Assembly (NCBI GenBank): GCA_004010535.1
Contig: RQYE01000001.1
Location: 310,001 to 374,000, forward strand
DNA from: Coriobacteriales bacterium OH1046
Lineage (GTDB): Bacteria; Actinomycetota; Coriobacteriia; Coriobacteriales; Atopobiaceae
Length of the DNA: 64,000 nt
Reading direction: 5' to 3'
The position numbers and the translations under genes were made by a program. A model generated the notes under the pieces. That model worked only from the letters and a program-made list of their open reading frames with translations, searched no databases and was not told the origin of the DNA. Positions 25,344-34,043 of this stretch are shown one piece after another (the stretch's first letter is position 1; every line of letters begins with the position of its first letter).

Positions 25344-25766
25344 TTACTCTGAGTCATCGGTCTCAAGGAAATCGCCGAGGAGCTTGTTGACATCGACTAC
25401 GCTCATGGATCCGATATCCGTGAGGGTTCCGGCGAGTTCCGATGCGGACATGAGATCCCGGCTTGTGAGCAGCTCGATGACCATGGGCAGGTTCATGCCG
25501 GTGATATGGTGGAACGTGCAGGAGCCCATAGCCGCACATGTCACATTGAAGGGGCTGCCCGATTGGATATCGGTCAGGACGACGAGATCGCCGTGGGAGA
25601 GGCTCTCCTCGATGGCGGCGCATACCTCATCGCGGAAGGTATCGACGGAATCGCCCAGATACAGGCCGAAGGTTTTCACGTGATCCTGCTTGCCGCAAAT
25701 GAACTCCGCAGACTCGAGCATGGCCTTGGAAAGCGGGCCGTGCGAGACCAAGATGACATCGAACAT
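25344..25766 (-). CDS. PTS mannose-family IIA component
   Basis: A 140-residue EIIA-Man protein. Phosphorylated His is in LVSHGPLSKAM (about residue 9), followed by the typical GDSVDTFRDEV and VVLTDIQSGSPFNV segments. GGAGGGGGAAGC precedes ATG 25766. It is separated from IIB by over 500 bp, so it may be shared with other permeases or separately regulated. Confidence 0.9.
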   Translation of the reverse strand: MFDVILVSHGPLSKAMLESAEFICGKQDHVKTFGLYLGDSVDTFRDEVCAAIEESLSHGDLVVLTDIQSGSPFNVTCAAMGSCTFHHITGMNLPMVIELLTSRDLMSASELAGTLTDIGSMSVVDVNKLLGDFLETDDSE

Positions 25767-25907
25767 GCTTCCCCCTCCGATTTTTGAAAACGTTTCGAAT
25801 TTGATACGCCCCCAAGACTGTAGTACATACGCGACTGCTATGGTAGATGCAATATGATAAATGGGTTTTCTCAAGCGGACGGATCGGATAGCGGGAGGGG
25901 CGCGCTC

Positions 25908-27227
25908 ATGGATGGGAATGCGCGTGGTAAGCGCGGGGGTTTCCACTATGCTTATGCGATCGCATTCGCGTGCATGGTGATGGCAAGCGTGGCGCTGGGT
26001 TTCATGTACGGCTGCTCGGGTATCTTCTTCACACCCGTGAGCTCGTATTTCGGAGTACCTGTTGCGCAGCTCGTCCTCTATATGTCGGTCTTCAACGCGG
26101 CCATCGCCTTGGCGCTTCCCCCCATCGGCAGGCTCATGGGACGTGCGGACCTGCGGGTGCTGCTCTCTATCTGCGCGGTCTTGCTCGGCGGGAGCTATGC
26201 CCTCATGTCGAGATGCACGGCGATCTGGCAGTTCTACCTACTGGGCGCAACCATGGGAGTAGGCATGACGCCGTTCGTCTACCTCGTGGTTCCCACGCTC
26301 ATCAACTCGTGGTTCGCAAAGCGCGTGGGCTTCCTCATCGGCCTGTGCATGGCCTTCTCGGGTATCATCGGCATGATCTTCAATCCCATCGGAACGCAGA
26401 TCATCCGGTCGGGCCCCGAGGGATGGAGAGACGCCTACCTGCTGTTCGGCTGTCTCATCATGGCGGGCATCCTGCCTTTCACCATGTTCGTCGTCCGCAA
26501 CGCGCCTGCGGATAGGGGGCTCGAGCCCTACGGTGCCGATGATCCCGATATCGTCGATGCCTCCGCTCCCAAAGGCATCCCGGCGGCCACGGCGCTCAGG
26601 ACCCCCGTCTTCAAACTCATCGTCGTCTTCATCGTCATGAACACGGTCGTCCAGACGATGAGCTCGTTCATCCCCTCCTATGCCGAATCGCTTGGCGCGA
26701 GCTATCCTGCCGTTGCCGATGCCTCCGGCCTCATCATGGCAACCGTCCAAGTGGGAAACATGCTGGGCCTGCTCGTGCTCGGATTCGTCAACGATAGGTC
26801 CCTGCGCCTCGGGGTTCTCGTTGCCGGCATCGCAGGCGCGGCAGGCATCGCGCTCCTGCTCTTCTTCCCGGCACGGATTCTCCTGATGTACTTGGGAGCT
26901 TTGGCGTTGGGCGTGTGCTATGCCTCGACCTCCATCGAAACCTCCCTTCTGGTGCGGGGATGTTTCGGTTCCCAAGACTATACCGTCATCACATCGCGCG
27001 TATCGGCTTTCGGCGCCGGTTTCGCGGTCATCGCGAGCCCGCTTTGGGGAGCCATCTCCGCAACGCCGCTCGGATATGCCCCTATGCTCCTCATCGGCAT
27101 CGTGAGCTGCGCGATCTCCATCGCGGCCGCCACTATGGCGCTCTCGGGTGCGAAAGCGCTCGCCATGGATGCGGGGGAGGCCGGCATGGACGCCCGCGAC
27201 AGCAGGACGCCTGTATCCGCAGGATGA
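25908..27227 (+). CDS. MFS transporter
   Basis: A 439-residue major facilitator with about 12 membrane helices, of the oxalate/formate antiporter-like (OFA) or monocarboxylate type. MGRADLRVLLSICAVLLGG (motif A position) and the large loop around residue 200 divide the halves. I chose ATG 25908, with GGAGGGGCGCGCTC upstream, over an ATG at 25854 that has no ribosome site. Transcribed divergently from the IIA gene. Substrate unknown. Confidence 0.85.
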   Translation: MDGNARGKRGGFHYAYAIAFACMVMASVALGFMYGCSGIFFTPVSSYFGVPVAQLVLYMSVFNAAIALALPPIGRLMGRADLRVLLSICAVLLGGSYALMSRCTAIWQFYLLGATMGVGMTPFVYLVVPTLINSWFAKRVGFLIGLCMAFSGIIGMIFNPIGTQIIRSGPEGWRDAYLLFGCLIMAGILPFTMFVVRNAPADRGLEPYGADDPDIVDASAPKGIPAATALRTPVFKLIVVFIVMNTVVQTMSSFIPSYAESLGASYPAVADASGLIMATVQVGNMLGLLVLGFVNDRSLRLGVLVAGIAGAAGIALLLFFPARILLMYLGALALGVCYASTSIETSLLVRGCFGSQDYTVITSRVSAFGAGFAVIASPLWGAISATPLGYAPMLLIGIVSCAISIAAATMALSGAKALAMDAGEAGMDARDSRTPVSAG

Positions 27228-27238
27228 GGGCTCTCTTG

Positions 27239-27338
27239 CGCCACGGGGCCCCGCCCCATCCGGATATGCGCTTTCAGACACGAATCGGTGCTTTTCTGTC
27301 TGAAAGCGCATATCCGGATGGGGCGGGGCCCCGTGGCG
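27239..27338. repeat. Perfect 42-bp inverted repeat with 16-nt loop
   Basis: Arms 27239-27280 and 27297-27338 are exact reverse complements over 42 bp, separated by 16 nt. The arms start CGCCACGGGGCCCCGCCCCA and contain TATGCGCTTTCAGACA next to the loop. It follows the MFS gene by 11 bp. It is far larger than a normal terminator. Confidence 0.95.
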
Positions 27339-27341
27339 TTG

Positions 27342-27372
27342 ACTATACGGACAGGAGCATACGGACAGGAGC
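27342..27372. repeat. Short tandem direct repeat
   Basis: ATACGGACAGGAGC occurs twice in tandem right after the large inverted repeat. Its role is unknown. Confidence 0.7.
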
Positions 27373-27414
27373 GTTCCGGCACCGAAGGCTTGCCGCCGCA
27401 TCGCCGGCAGACGG

Positions 27415-28023
27415 TCAACGCAGAGCCGCGAGCGCCGTCTCGAGCTTCCCGATCTGCACGAAAGGATCGTCCGAGGAGGCCTGTATGCGAAAGACCTCGT
27501 CGCATCCCGTAAGCCTGTAATCGATGATATTGCCGAAACCATGGGCGAGCAGCTGGGTAGCTGCGGCGAAGCTCCCATCCGATTTCAGACCGGGGTAGAA
27601 GACCCGCTCCACAAGAGGATGGCAGGCAAGATAGTGGGCGATCGCCGAAGCCGCATCGTTCTCGGCGCGCATAACAGCGAGGAACGCATCCTGGCGTTCG
27701 GCAAGCCCGGCTGCATCATGATCGGGAAGCGGGGACACGGCGGAGGAGGCGGCATCCCCCCACACGCAGTAGAGCCCAGACGCACGATCACCCAGGACAC
27801 GCCCCATATGTTGGATATAGGCGCATGCCTTGATCCGCGCCGGATTCACTCCCCCATAGGTTGGGAACGAGATATCGACGATAGAGCCGGGCTCGGGCTC
27901 GCAGCAGGAAAGCGGGCTGCCCCCGAGAAGGACGCATGCATCCGATCCGAACAGGGCATACGCAAGCTCCTGCGCAGAGCCTGGGAAGCTGTAGAAAGCA
28001 CGGGGAGGCCGTTCCCCCATCAT
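27415..28023 (-). pseudogene. Remnant of a PLP-dependent Cys/Met metabolism enzyme
   Basis: About 202 residues with the C-terminal pattern of cystathionine lyase/synthase-type enzymes (ASAIAHYLACHPLVERVFYPGL). The family is about 380-430 residues, and the PLP-lysine region and N-terminal half are missing. There is no ribosome site at the likely start (MMGER at 28023), and a terminator stands directly upstream. It is probably a decayed fragment, but the frame is open, so a small functional protein cannot be excluded. Confidence 0.5.
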
Positions 28024-28045
28024 GCACCGGTCCAAAGGAGAAGAA

Positions 28046-28068
28046 GGGCCCCGAGCAAGCCGAGGCCC
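28046..28068 (-). terminator. Terminator after the alanine-rich protein gene
   Basis: On the minus strand GGGCCTCGG pairs with CTCGGGGCCC (two G-U pairs) around CTTG and is followed by TTCTTCTCCTTT. It ends the thrS/alanine-rich protein transcript. Confidence 0.7.
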
Positions 28069-28087
28069 GCATGTATGGATAGGAGGG

Positions 28088-28420
28088 CTACTTCCCGGCT
28101 CCGACCTTGCCGTCGCCATCGAGATCCGTCCTGGTTTTCTCCTCGACGAAATCCTTGGCGGCACCGTATGCGTTCGCTGCAGCTTCGCCAACCTTCCCTG
28201 CAACGTCTTGGATAGCCCCCACAACGCCGGGAGCCGCCTCCTTTGCCTTGCCGACCAGATCGCCCGCTGCCTTGGCGGCATCGTCCGCGATATCCTGCGC
28301 AGCGTCTATGACGCCGGGGGCGGCCTCCTTTGCCTTGCCGACCAGATCGTCGGCAACCTCCGCCGCTTGTCCGGCCAGCTCCGTTGCCTTGTCCTTGAGC
28401 TCATCGAAATCGACTGCCAT
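28088..28420 (-). CDS. Small alanine-rich repeat protein with a C-terminal EF-hand-like loop
   Basis: A 110-residue acidic, alanine-rich, helical protein. The stretch DLVGKAKEAAPGV occurs twice (about residues 25 and 54), so it is built from an internal duplication of about 29 residues, like LEA/YtxH-type stress proteins. The C-terminus has DLDGDGKVG, which matches an EF-hand/dockerin calcium loop. No signal peptide or membrane segment. It follows thrS and has its own terminator. Confidence 0.75.
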   Translation of the reverse strand: MAVDFDELKDKATELAGQAAEVADDLVGKAKEAAPGVIDAAQDIADDAAKAAGDLVGKAKEAAPGVVGAIQDVAGKVGEAAANAYGAAKDFVEEKTRTDLDGDGKVGAGK

Positions 28421-28452
28421 GATACACTCCTTCCAAATCCTCGAGTCCGAAT

Positions 28453-30216
28453 CTAACCTTCGCGCATCGCGATCTCGCGGAGAAGCTCCGCGATGAACTC
28501 GTCGAGACCCTTCTGCACGGTCTCGTTCGAGCGGTCGCGCACCGAGATGTTGCCCGCCTCGGCCTCCTTCTCGCCGAGGATGAGCATGTACGGCACACGG
28601 TCGATAGCGCGCGCCTCGCGAATCTTATACCCGATCTTTTCGTCGCGCTCATCGACTTTCACCCGGATGCCGGCGGCGGAGAGCGTCTTGGCAACCGTGT
28701 CCGCGTATGCACGGGCCTTCTCGGAGACGGGAAGGATCTTGACCTGGCAGGGCGAGAGCCACGTAGGGAATTTTCCCGCGTACTGCTCGGTGAGCATGCC
28801 GATGAAGCGCTCGAAGCTGCCGAAACCCGCACGGTGGATCATGATGGGACGATGCTTCTCGCCATCGGACGCGGTGTATTCGAGCCCGAAGTTCAACGGA
28901 AGCTGGAAATCGAGCTGGATGGTGCCGCATTGCCACGTGCGGCCGAGGCAATCGGTCAGGTGGAAATCGATCTTGGGACCGTAGAAGGCGCCATCGCCCT
29001 CGTTGAGGATGTAGGCGACGCCGAGCGCCCCGAGAGCCTCCTCGAGACCTGCCTCGGCATGCTCCCAATCCTCATCGGAGCCCATGGAGTCTGCGGGACG
29101 CGTGGAGAGCTCGATTTTGTACTCGAAGCCGAACTGACGGTAATATGCATCGAAGAGCTGCGCGGTCTCGAGCACGATCGAGGTGATCTGCTCGGGTGTG
29201 ACGAAGATGTGACCGTCGTCCTGCGTGAATGCGCGGACCCGGAAAAGACCGTGCAGGGCACCGCGCATCTCGTGCCGATGGTCGAGGCCCGCCTCGGCGA
29301 GTTTGAGGGGCAGATCGCGGTAGCTGCGCGGCTTGGATTTGTAGATGAGGCAGGCCCCCGGGCAGTTCATCGGCTTGACGGCGAAATCCTCGTCATCGAT
29401 GAGCGTGGTGTACATGTTTTCTTTATAGTGGTCCCAGTGGCCGCTCGTCTCCCAGAGCTTGCGGGAGAGGATCTGGGGCGTCTCGACCTCATCATAGCCA
29501 TAGTCGGCCATCATCTCGTGCCAGTACTCGATGAGGGCGTTCTTGAGCTTGGTGCCGTTGGGAAGCCAGAAGGGGAATCCCGGACCCTCGTCGGCGAACA
29601 TGAAGAGCTCCATCTCCTGGCCGATCTTGCGATGGTCGCGCTTCTTCGCCTCTCCGATGAAGGCGAGGTGCGCATCGAGTTCTTCCTTGGTCGGAAAGGC
29701 GATGCCGTTGATGCGGGTGAGCATCTTGTTCTCGGCATCGTTCTTCCAATAGGCACCCGAGACGCCCGTGAGCTTGAAGGCCTTGAGGGCCTTAGTATAG
29801 GTGAGGTGGGGGCCGATGCACATATCGACGTACTCGCCTTGGCTGAAGAAGGTGATGCGGGCTTCGGGATCGAGATCGTCGATATGCTCGGCCTTATAGA
29901 GCTCCCCCCGCTCGACCATGAGCGCCTTGGCCTCGGAACGCGGGAGCTCGAAGACGGTGAACCTGAGGTTCTCCTTGACGATCCTCCCCATCTCAGCCTC
30001 GATTGCGGGGAAATCATCCTCGCTCAGATGCTCGCCGCCGAGATCGACATCGTAGTAGAAGCCGTTGTCGGTTGCGGGACCGTACCCGAAGCGGGCATCG
30101 GGATAGAGGCGTTTGATGGCCTGCGCCATGATATGGGCGGCACTGTGCCGGACAACGTGCACCTCCTCCTCGGAGCTGCACTCGCCTACCGTGCCATCGT
30201 TGTAGAGGACCTTCAT
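28453..30216 (-). CDS. thrS: Threonyl-tRNA synthetase, TGS domain missing
   Basis: Charges tRNA-Thr. The editing domain is present (RHSAAHIMAQAIK with HxxxH, then DMCIGPHL with CxxxH), as are the class II catalytic domain (EMRGALHGLFRVRAFTQDD, motif 2) and the anticodon-binding C-terminus. The 588 residues begin only about 30 residues before the editing motif, whereas most bacterial ThrS carry a TGS domain of about 60 residues there. A GTG at 30246 overlaps the upstream stop and would add just 10 residues. Upstream is the zinc-ribbon protein gene. Confidence 0.95.
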   Translation of the reverse strand: MKVLYNDGTVGECSSEEEVHVVRHSAAHIMAQAIKRLYPDARFGYGPATDNGFYYDVDLGGEHLSEDDFPAIEAEMGRIVKENLRFTVFELPRSEAKALMVERGELYKAEHIDDLDPEARITFFSQGEYVDMCIGPHLTYTKALKAFKLTGVSGAYWKNDAENKMLTRINGIAFPTKEELDAHLAFIGEAKKRDHRKIGQEMELFMFADEGPGFPFWLPNGTKLKNALIEYWHEMMADYGYDEVETPQILSRKLWETSGHWDHYKENMYTTLIDDEDFAVKPMNCPGACLIYKSKPRSYRDLPLKLAEAGLDHRHEMRGALHGLFRVRAFTQDDGHIFVTPEQITSIVLETAQLFDAYYRQFGFEYKIELSTRPADSMGSDEDWEHAEAGLEEALGALGVAYILNEGDGAFYGPKIDFHLTDCLGRTWQCGTIQLDFQLPLNFGLEYTASDGEKHRPIMIHRAGFGSFERFIGMLTEQYAGKFPTWLSPCQVKILPVSEKARAYADTVAKTLSAAGIRVKVDERDEKIGYKIREARAIDRVPYMLILGEKEAEAGNISVRDRSNETVQKGLDEFIAELLREIAMREG

Positions 30217-30242
30217 GCGATTCGCTTCCCCATCTATCGCGA

Positions 30243-32045
30243 TCACTGTTGGATATCGACGCTGCAGAACGAGATGCTCAGATACTGGCCTTCGGAAACC
30301 TCGATCGAGACGGGGCCGTCGATCATGTCGATCGCGACAACGCTATCGTACATGGTGACGGGATCCGAGGTCGAGAAGACGGTGTAGAAGCCGCTGAAAT
30401 CCTCCCCGTCGGGAGTGAGGGTGACCGTACCCGCAGGGATATCCAAGCCGATCTTGTAGATGCCGCTGGCGCTCCAATCGGCGGTGGCGGAGCATGATGA
30501 GATGGGATCGAGCGAGCAGCGCTCGAACTCGACGTACTGGCCGTCTTGCAGGGTCACATAGCAGCAGGATTCGAAGACGGAGTTGTTTACGATGTCCTCT
30601 ATCTCGGTTGAGCTGTTATCGGCGTATACGGCATAGTAGCCGCTGGTATCGGCATCGGCGTAGAGCTTGTACTCGCCTGAGGGGAGGCCCTCGCCCACGA
30701 TATAGGAACCGGGGGGTATAGAACCGACGGCACCCTGTGAAAGGGTGCCGACGGTGGGAGTGCTCGGTGCCGTGGTGAGGGAGGGCGCCGTCGTCGAGGC
30801 GCCCGTTCTGCCTCCGTCGATCGTCCGACCGAAGAGGTTGTCCCATACCTCGGCGATGCTTGATCCATAGTCATCGCCGAGGTATTCCTCGAGCAACCCC
30901 GAGTCTACGGCTTCCTCGTTGAAGACATTCAGGACGTAGAGGCCGATATCATCGTTGACATTGACGAGGACGATGCTGTTCCCGCCCGAGGGGCCGGAGA
31001 CGACGGCAAGGCCGAGACCGTCATCGATCCACTCGCTATCGACGACATCGATATTCGCGAGCTTATCGAAGGCGTCCTTCGAGGATTTGTAATCGCGATC
31101 ATCGACGACGATGACATAGATGCAGGAGGTACCCGAGGCATTCCGGTCCAGCTCGCCGATCTCGCTGCGGGAAAACTCGTAGTCATTGTTGCCCGAGACG
31201 TAGACGCAGTCGTTCCCGTCGAATGATTCCCACCAAAGGCGCTCGCTGTTCCACGAGAAGCCCTCATCCTCGATTGCCTGGGTGAACTCGGCACCGGTGA
31301 GTTCGACGACGGAATAGAGGGTGGGGTTGCCCTTGGCGTCGAACAGGTCGTAATCAGTGGAAGGTGCGGGAGTGGGCGCGGGAGTGGGGGTGCCGCCCCC
31401 ACCAGAGGTCCCGCCGCCGTCTCCGCTGTTGCCGAAGAACGTGAACACCAAGAAGCCCGCAAGCGCCAGCACGACGGCGGCGATGGCGATCTTGGCGATG
31501 GGGGATTTCTTCGCGGGCGCAGCACCCATGGGAGCGCCGGTCGATGCGGCGGGCTGATAGGCATAGCCGGGAGCCTGCTGGCTCGTGGGCGCGGGCGGAG
31601 CGTAGGTGGGCTGGGGGGCGTATGCCTGCTGGACGGGAGCCGGAGCAGGGATGGTCTGCTGGGCTGGCGCTGGAGCAGGGGTATACGCAGGCGCGGGAGC
31701 GGGCGTGTTGGGAGCGGCAGGGACGCTCTCGACATAGCGTGCAGGCTCGGCGGATGCCGCCACGGGTATAACCGGTGCAACGGCAGGGGCCGTAGCTTGG
31801 CTGGCGGCCGCGCTCTCCGCGTCCATCTCGGCCTTCAGACGCGCGAGGGCATCATCTACGCTCTCGGATGCAGCTTCTTGGATGGGCTCGGCGCTGGGAG
31901 CGGCGGCTTCTTGGACGGTCTCCTCGACTGCAGCCTGGGCCGCATCGATGACCGGCTCCGAAGACGACGCCGAAGTCGGCGTGCCGCAGTTCGGGCAGAA
32001 CGCAGAGTCATCCGGTATCCCTGCACCACAATGCGAACAATACAT
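30243..32045 (-). CDS. Zinc-ribbon, proline-rich membrane-anchored protein
   Basis: A 600-residue protein of unknown function. Order of parts: N-terminal zinc ribbon (CSHCG ... CPNCG), acidic linker, a long Ala/Pro-rich segment with PAPAYTPAPAPAQ, a membrane helix (IAKIAIAAVVLALAGFLVFTFF, about residue 185-207), a Gly/Thr/Pro stalk, and an extracytoplasmic region with several small beta-rich repeats (EGLPSGEYKL, LDIPAGTVTL). Such architecture suggests a surface or stress-sensing protein with the ribbon in the cytoplasm. Confidence 0.8.
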   Translation of the reverse strand: MYCSHCGAGIPDDSAFCPNCGTPTSASSSEPVIDAAQAAVEETVQEAAAPSAEPIQEAASESVDDALARLKAEMDAESAAASQATAPAVAPVIPVAASAEPARYVESVPAAPNTPAPAPAYTPAPAPAQQTIPAPAPVQQAYAPQPTYAPPAPTSQQAPGYAYQPAASTGAPMGAAPAKKSPIAKIAIAAVVLALAGFLVFTFFGNSGDGGGTSGGGGTPTPAPTPAPSTDYDLFDAKGNPTLYSVVELTGAEFTQAIEDEGFSWNSERLWWESFDGNDCVYVSGNNDYEFSRSEIGELDRNASGTSCIYVIVVDDRDYKSSKDAFDKLANIDVVDSEWIDDGLGLAVVSGPSGGNSIVLVNVNDDIGLYVLNVFNEEAVDSGLLEEYLGDDYGSSIAEVWDNLFGRTIDGGRTGASTTAPSLTTAPSTPTVGTLSQGAVGSIPPGSYIVGEGLPSGEYKLYADADTSGYYAVYADNSSTEIEDIVNNSVFESCCYVTLQDGQYVEFERCSLDPISSCSATADWSASGIYKIGLDIPAGTVTLTPDGEDFSGFYTVFSTSDPVTMYDSVVAIDMIDGPVSIEVSEGQYLSISFCSVDIQQ

Positions 32046-32126
32046 GGTATTCCCTTCTCTTCCGATACACGCGGGAACGATTGGATGCGGACCCGCGATA
32101 CATCCGACCCTAACTGGCTTCCTATA

Positions 32127-32558
32127 TTACTGGATACGCGTGCGGCAATAGGGGCAAACCTTCCAATCGGCGTTGAGCGGCCTATGGCAGGTAGGGCAGA
32201 CGTTGCGCACCTGCGTATTGCAGATGGGGCACACCACGAAATCGCGGTCGATGGGAGCGCCGCACTTGGGGCAGATGCCGTAGTGCGAGAGCTGATGCTC
32301 GCGCAGGGCGATATCGAGATCCTGCTCCTCGCGGTCTATGAGGTAGGAGCTGGGGCGGAGGATGACATAGGCGAGCAGGCCGACGACGGGGATGACGGAG
32401 ATGACGGCCCACATCCACCACGGCTCGGCGCCGCGGCGCTGCGCGTCGCGGATGACATAGACGATGGAGAGCACGTAGAGCATGACCACGCAGGCCACCA
32501 TGAGGTACAGGACCATTTTGACTTCAGGGGTGATCAGCTGATCGAGAAGTTCTTGCAT
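32127..32558 (-). CDS. Membrane protein with double zinc ribbon
   Basis: A 143-residue protein with two N-terminal membrane helices (VLYLMVACVVMLYVLSIVYV and WMWAVISVIPVVGLLAYVIL, PLDc_N-like) and two or three zinc ribbons (CPKCG ... CPIC, CPTCH ... CPYC). It is adjacent to and co-directional with the other zinc-ribbon gene. Function unknown. Confidence 0.8.
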   Translation of the reverse strand: MQELLDQLITPEVKMVLYLMVACVVMLYVLSIVYVIRDAQRRGAEPWWMWAVISVIPVVGLLAYVILRPSSYLIDREEQDLDIALREHQLSHYGICPKCGAPIDRDFVVCPICNTQVRNVCPTCHRPLNADWKVCPYCRTRIQ

Positions 32559-32627
32559 ATGAGGTGCTCCTTAGCGCATCGAGCCGACACGAAATGCCTA
32601 CACACGAGGATAGATTGTAGCAGACAC

Positions 32628-34043
32628 CTAACCCAGTTGGGCTAGAACCTCGCCCGCGAGCGTGATTGATCCGCACGCAATGTAGGAATCTCCACACAAT
32701 GCGGACGCGGCAGCCTCCACGGAAGGGTAGACGCCTACGACAGCGGCCCCGGCGGCTTGGAAAAGAGCCGCCAGATCCCCTGCGGCAAGCGCGCGGCGCG
32801 AGGCGGTCTGCGTGCAGGCCACGCGCGGGAACTCGGGGGCGAGAAGCGCCACGATGCCTTCCACGTCCTTATCGGCGAGGACCGCGCAGAGCAGGAGGGG
32901 CCTATCCGCCGTCTCGGGCTCGATGGCGCGCACGGCGGCGAGGAAGGCCCCGACCGACTGCGGGTTATGGCAGGCGTCGATGAGGACAGGCGGATCCGGG
33001 CGCAGGAGCTGGAAACGGCCCGGCGTGGGACAGCCGATGATCGAGGTGTAGAGTTTCTCGAGATCGAGGACGCGCCCGAGGTAATCCTCGGCAAGGCAGA
33101 CGGCGCAGGCGATATTGGCGGCCTGATAGCCCGGCTTCAGGGCCGCGAGCTCGGGATAGCTTGCGCGCGGCGTCGTCACCTGCAGCTCGAGGGGGGCGCC
33201 TAAGCGTGCAGGATGCTTGGTGATGGCATAGCTCGCATGGGGAAGGCCCCCGTGCATGCGCGGGACGCCCTCCCCCATCTCGCCGGCGGCATCCTCAAGG
33301 AACTCGGGACGCAGCAGCATCGGCGTGACGTCCTGCTCAAAGCACTGCATGAGGAACACGTCCTCCACGGAGGACGGCGTGGCAGTGCCCACGCCGAGCA
33401 CGCAGGTGCGACCGGGCTTGATGACGGCCGCCTTCTCGGCGGCGATGGCCTCGAGGGTATCGCCGAGCACGTGCATGTGATCGAGCCCCACGCCCGTCAC
33501 CGCGACGGACCGGATGGACTTGACGGCGCTCGTGGCATCCCAACGTCCGCCCATGCCGCATTCGAGAACCGCCGCATCGACCCCCGCACGCGCATAGACC
33601 ACGCAGGCGGCGACGGTGAGCAGGTCGAACTCGGTGATGTCGTACGGGCGCTCGCCCGCTTCGGCGCGTCGTGCGTTCACGCGCCTGCCCGCCTCGAGGG
33701 CGGCGGATACGGCGTAGGCGAACTCCTCCTCCGAAACGGGAGATCCTTGGATCTCCATGCGCTCGGTGTAGGAGACGAGCTCGGGGCTGGTGTAGAGGGC
33801 GCAGCGCACGCCCTCCCCCATGAGGATGGCCGCCGTATAGCGCGACGTCGAGGTCTTCCCGTTGGTACCGGCGATCTGGATCGACCCGAAACGGGTATCG
33901 GGATCGTCCAACTCGGCGAGCATCTCCTCGACGGTTTCGAGCAGGGGCGAGATGCCGAATCTCAGGGTCTCCCGGAGCGTGCGGAGCGCATCGCCATAAT
34001 AGAGAGACGGAACATCGAAGGGAACGCGATAGTCTGTGCTCAT
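32628..34043 (-). CDS. folC: Folylpolyglutamate synthase / dihydrofolate synthase
   Basis: Adds glutamate(s) to dihydropteroate or folates. The 471-residue Mur-ligase-fold enzyme shows IQIAGTNGKTSTSRY (P-loop), ECGMGGRWDATSAV and GPTPGRFQLL-like / LIDACHNPQSV motifs. Its ATG overlaps the end of the formate/nitrite transporter gene by 4 bp, so it is the last member of the one-carbon operon. Confidence 0.93.
   Translation of the reverse strand: MSTDYRVPFDVPSLYYGDALRTLRETLRFGISPLLETVEEMLAELDDPDTRFGSIQIAGTNGKTSTSRYTAAILMGEGVRCALYTSPELVSYTERMEIQGSPVSEEEFAYAVSAALEAGRRVNARRAEAGERPYDITEFDLLTVAACVVYARAGVDAAVLECGMGGRWDATSAVKSIRSVAVTGVGLDHMHVLGDTLEAIAAEKAAVIKPGRTCVLGVGTATPSSVEDVFLMQCFEQDVTPMLLRPEFLEDAAGEMGEGVPRMHGGLPHASYAITKHPARLGAPLELQVTTPRASYPELAALKPGYQAANIACAVCLAEDYLGRVLDLEKLYTSIIGCPTPGRFQLLRPDPPVLIDACHNPQSVGAFLAAVRAIEPETADRPLLLCAVLADKDVEGIVALLAPEFPRVACTQTASRRALAAGDLAALFQAAGAAVVGVYPSVEAAASALCGDSYIACGSITLAGEVLAQLG

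Noticed and set aside
27239-27338. Ordinary intrinsic terminator of the MFS gene
   Set aside because: A 42-bp perfect stem with no T-run is far outside terminator size, so I list it as a repeat, though it may still stop transcription.
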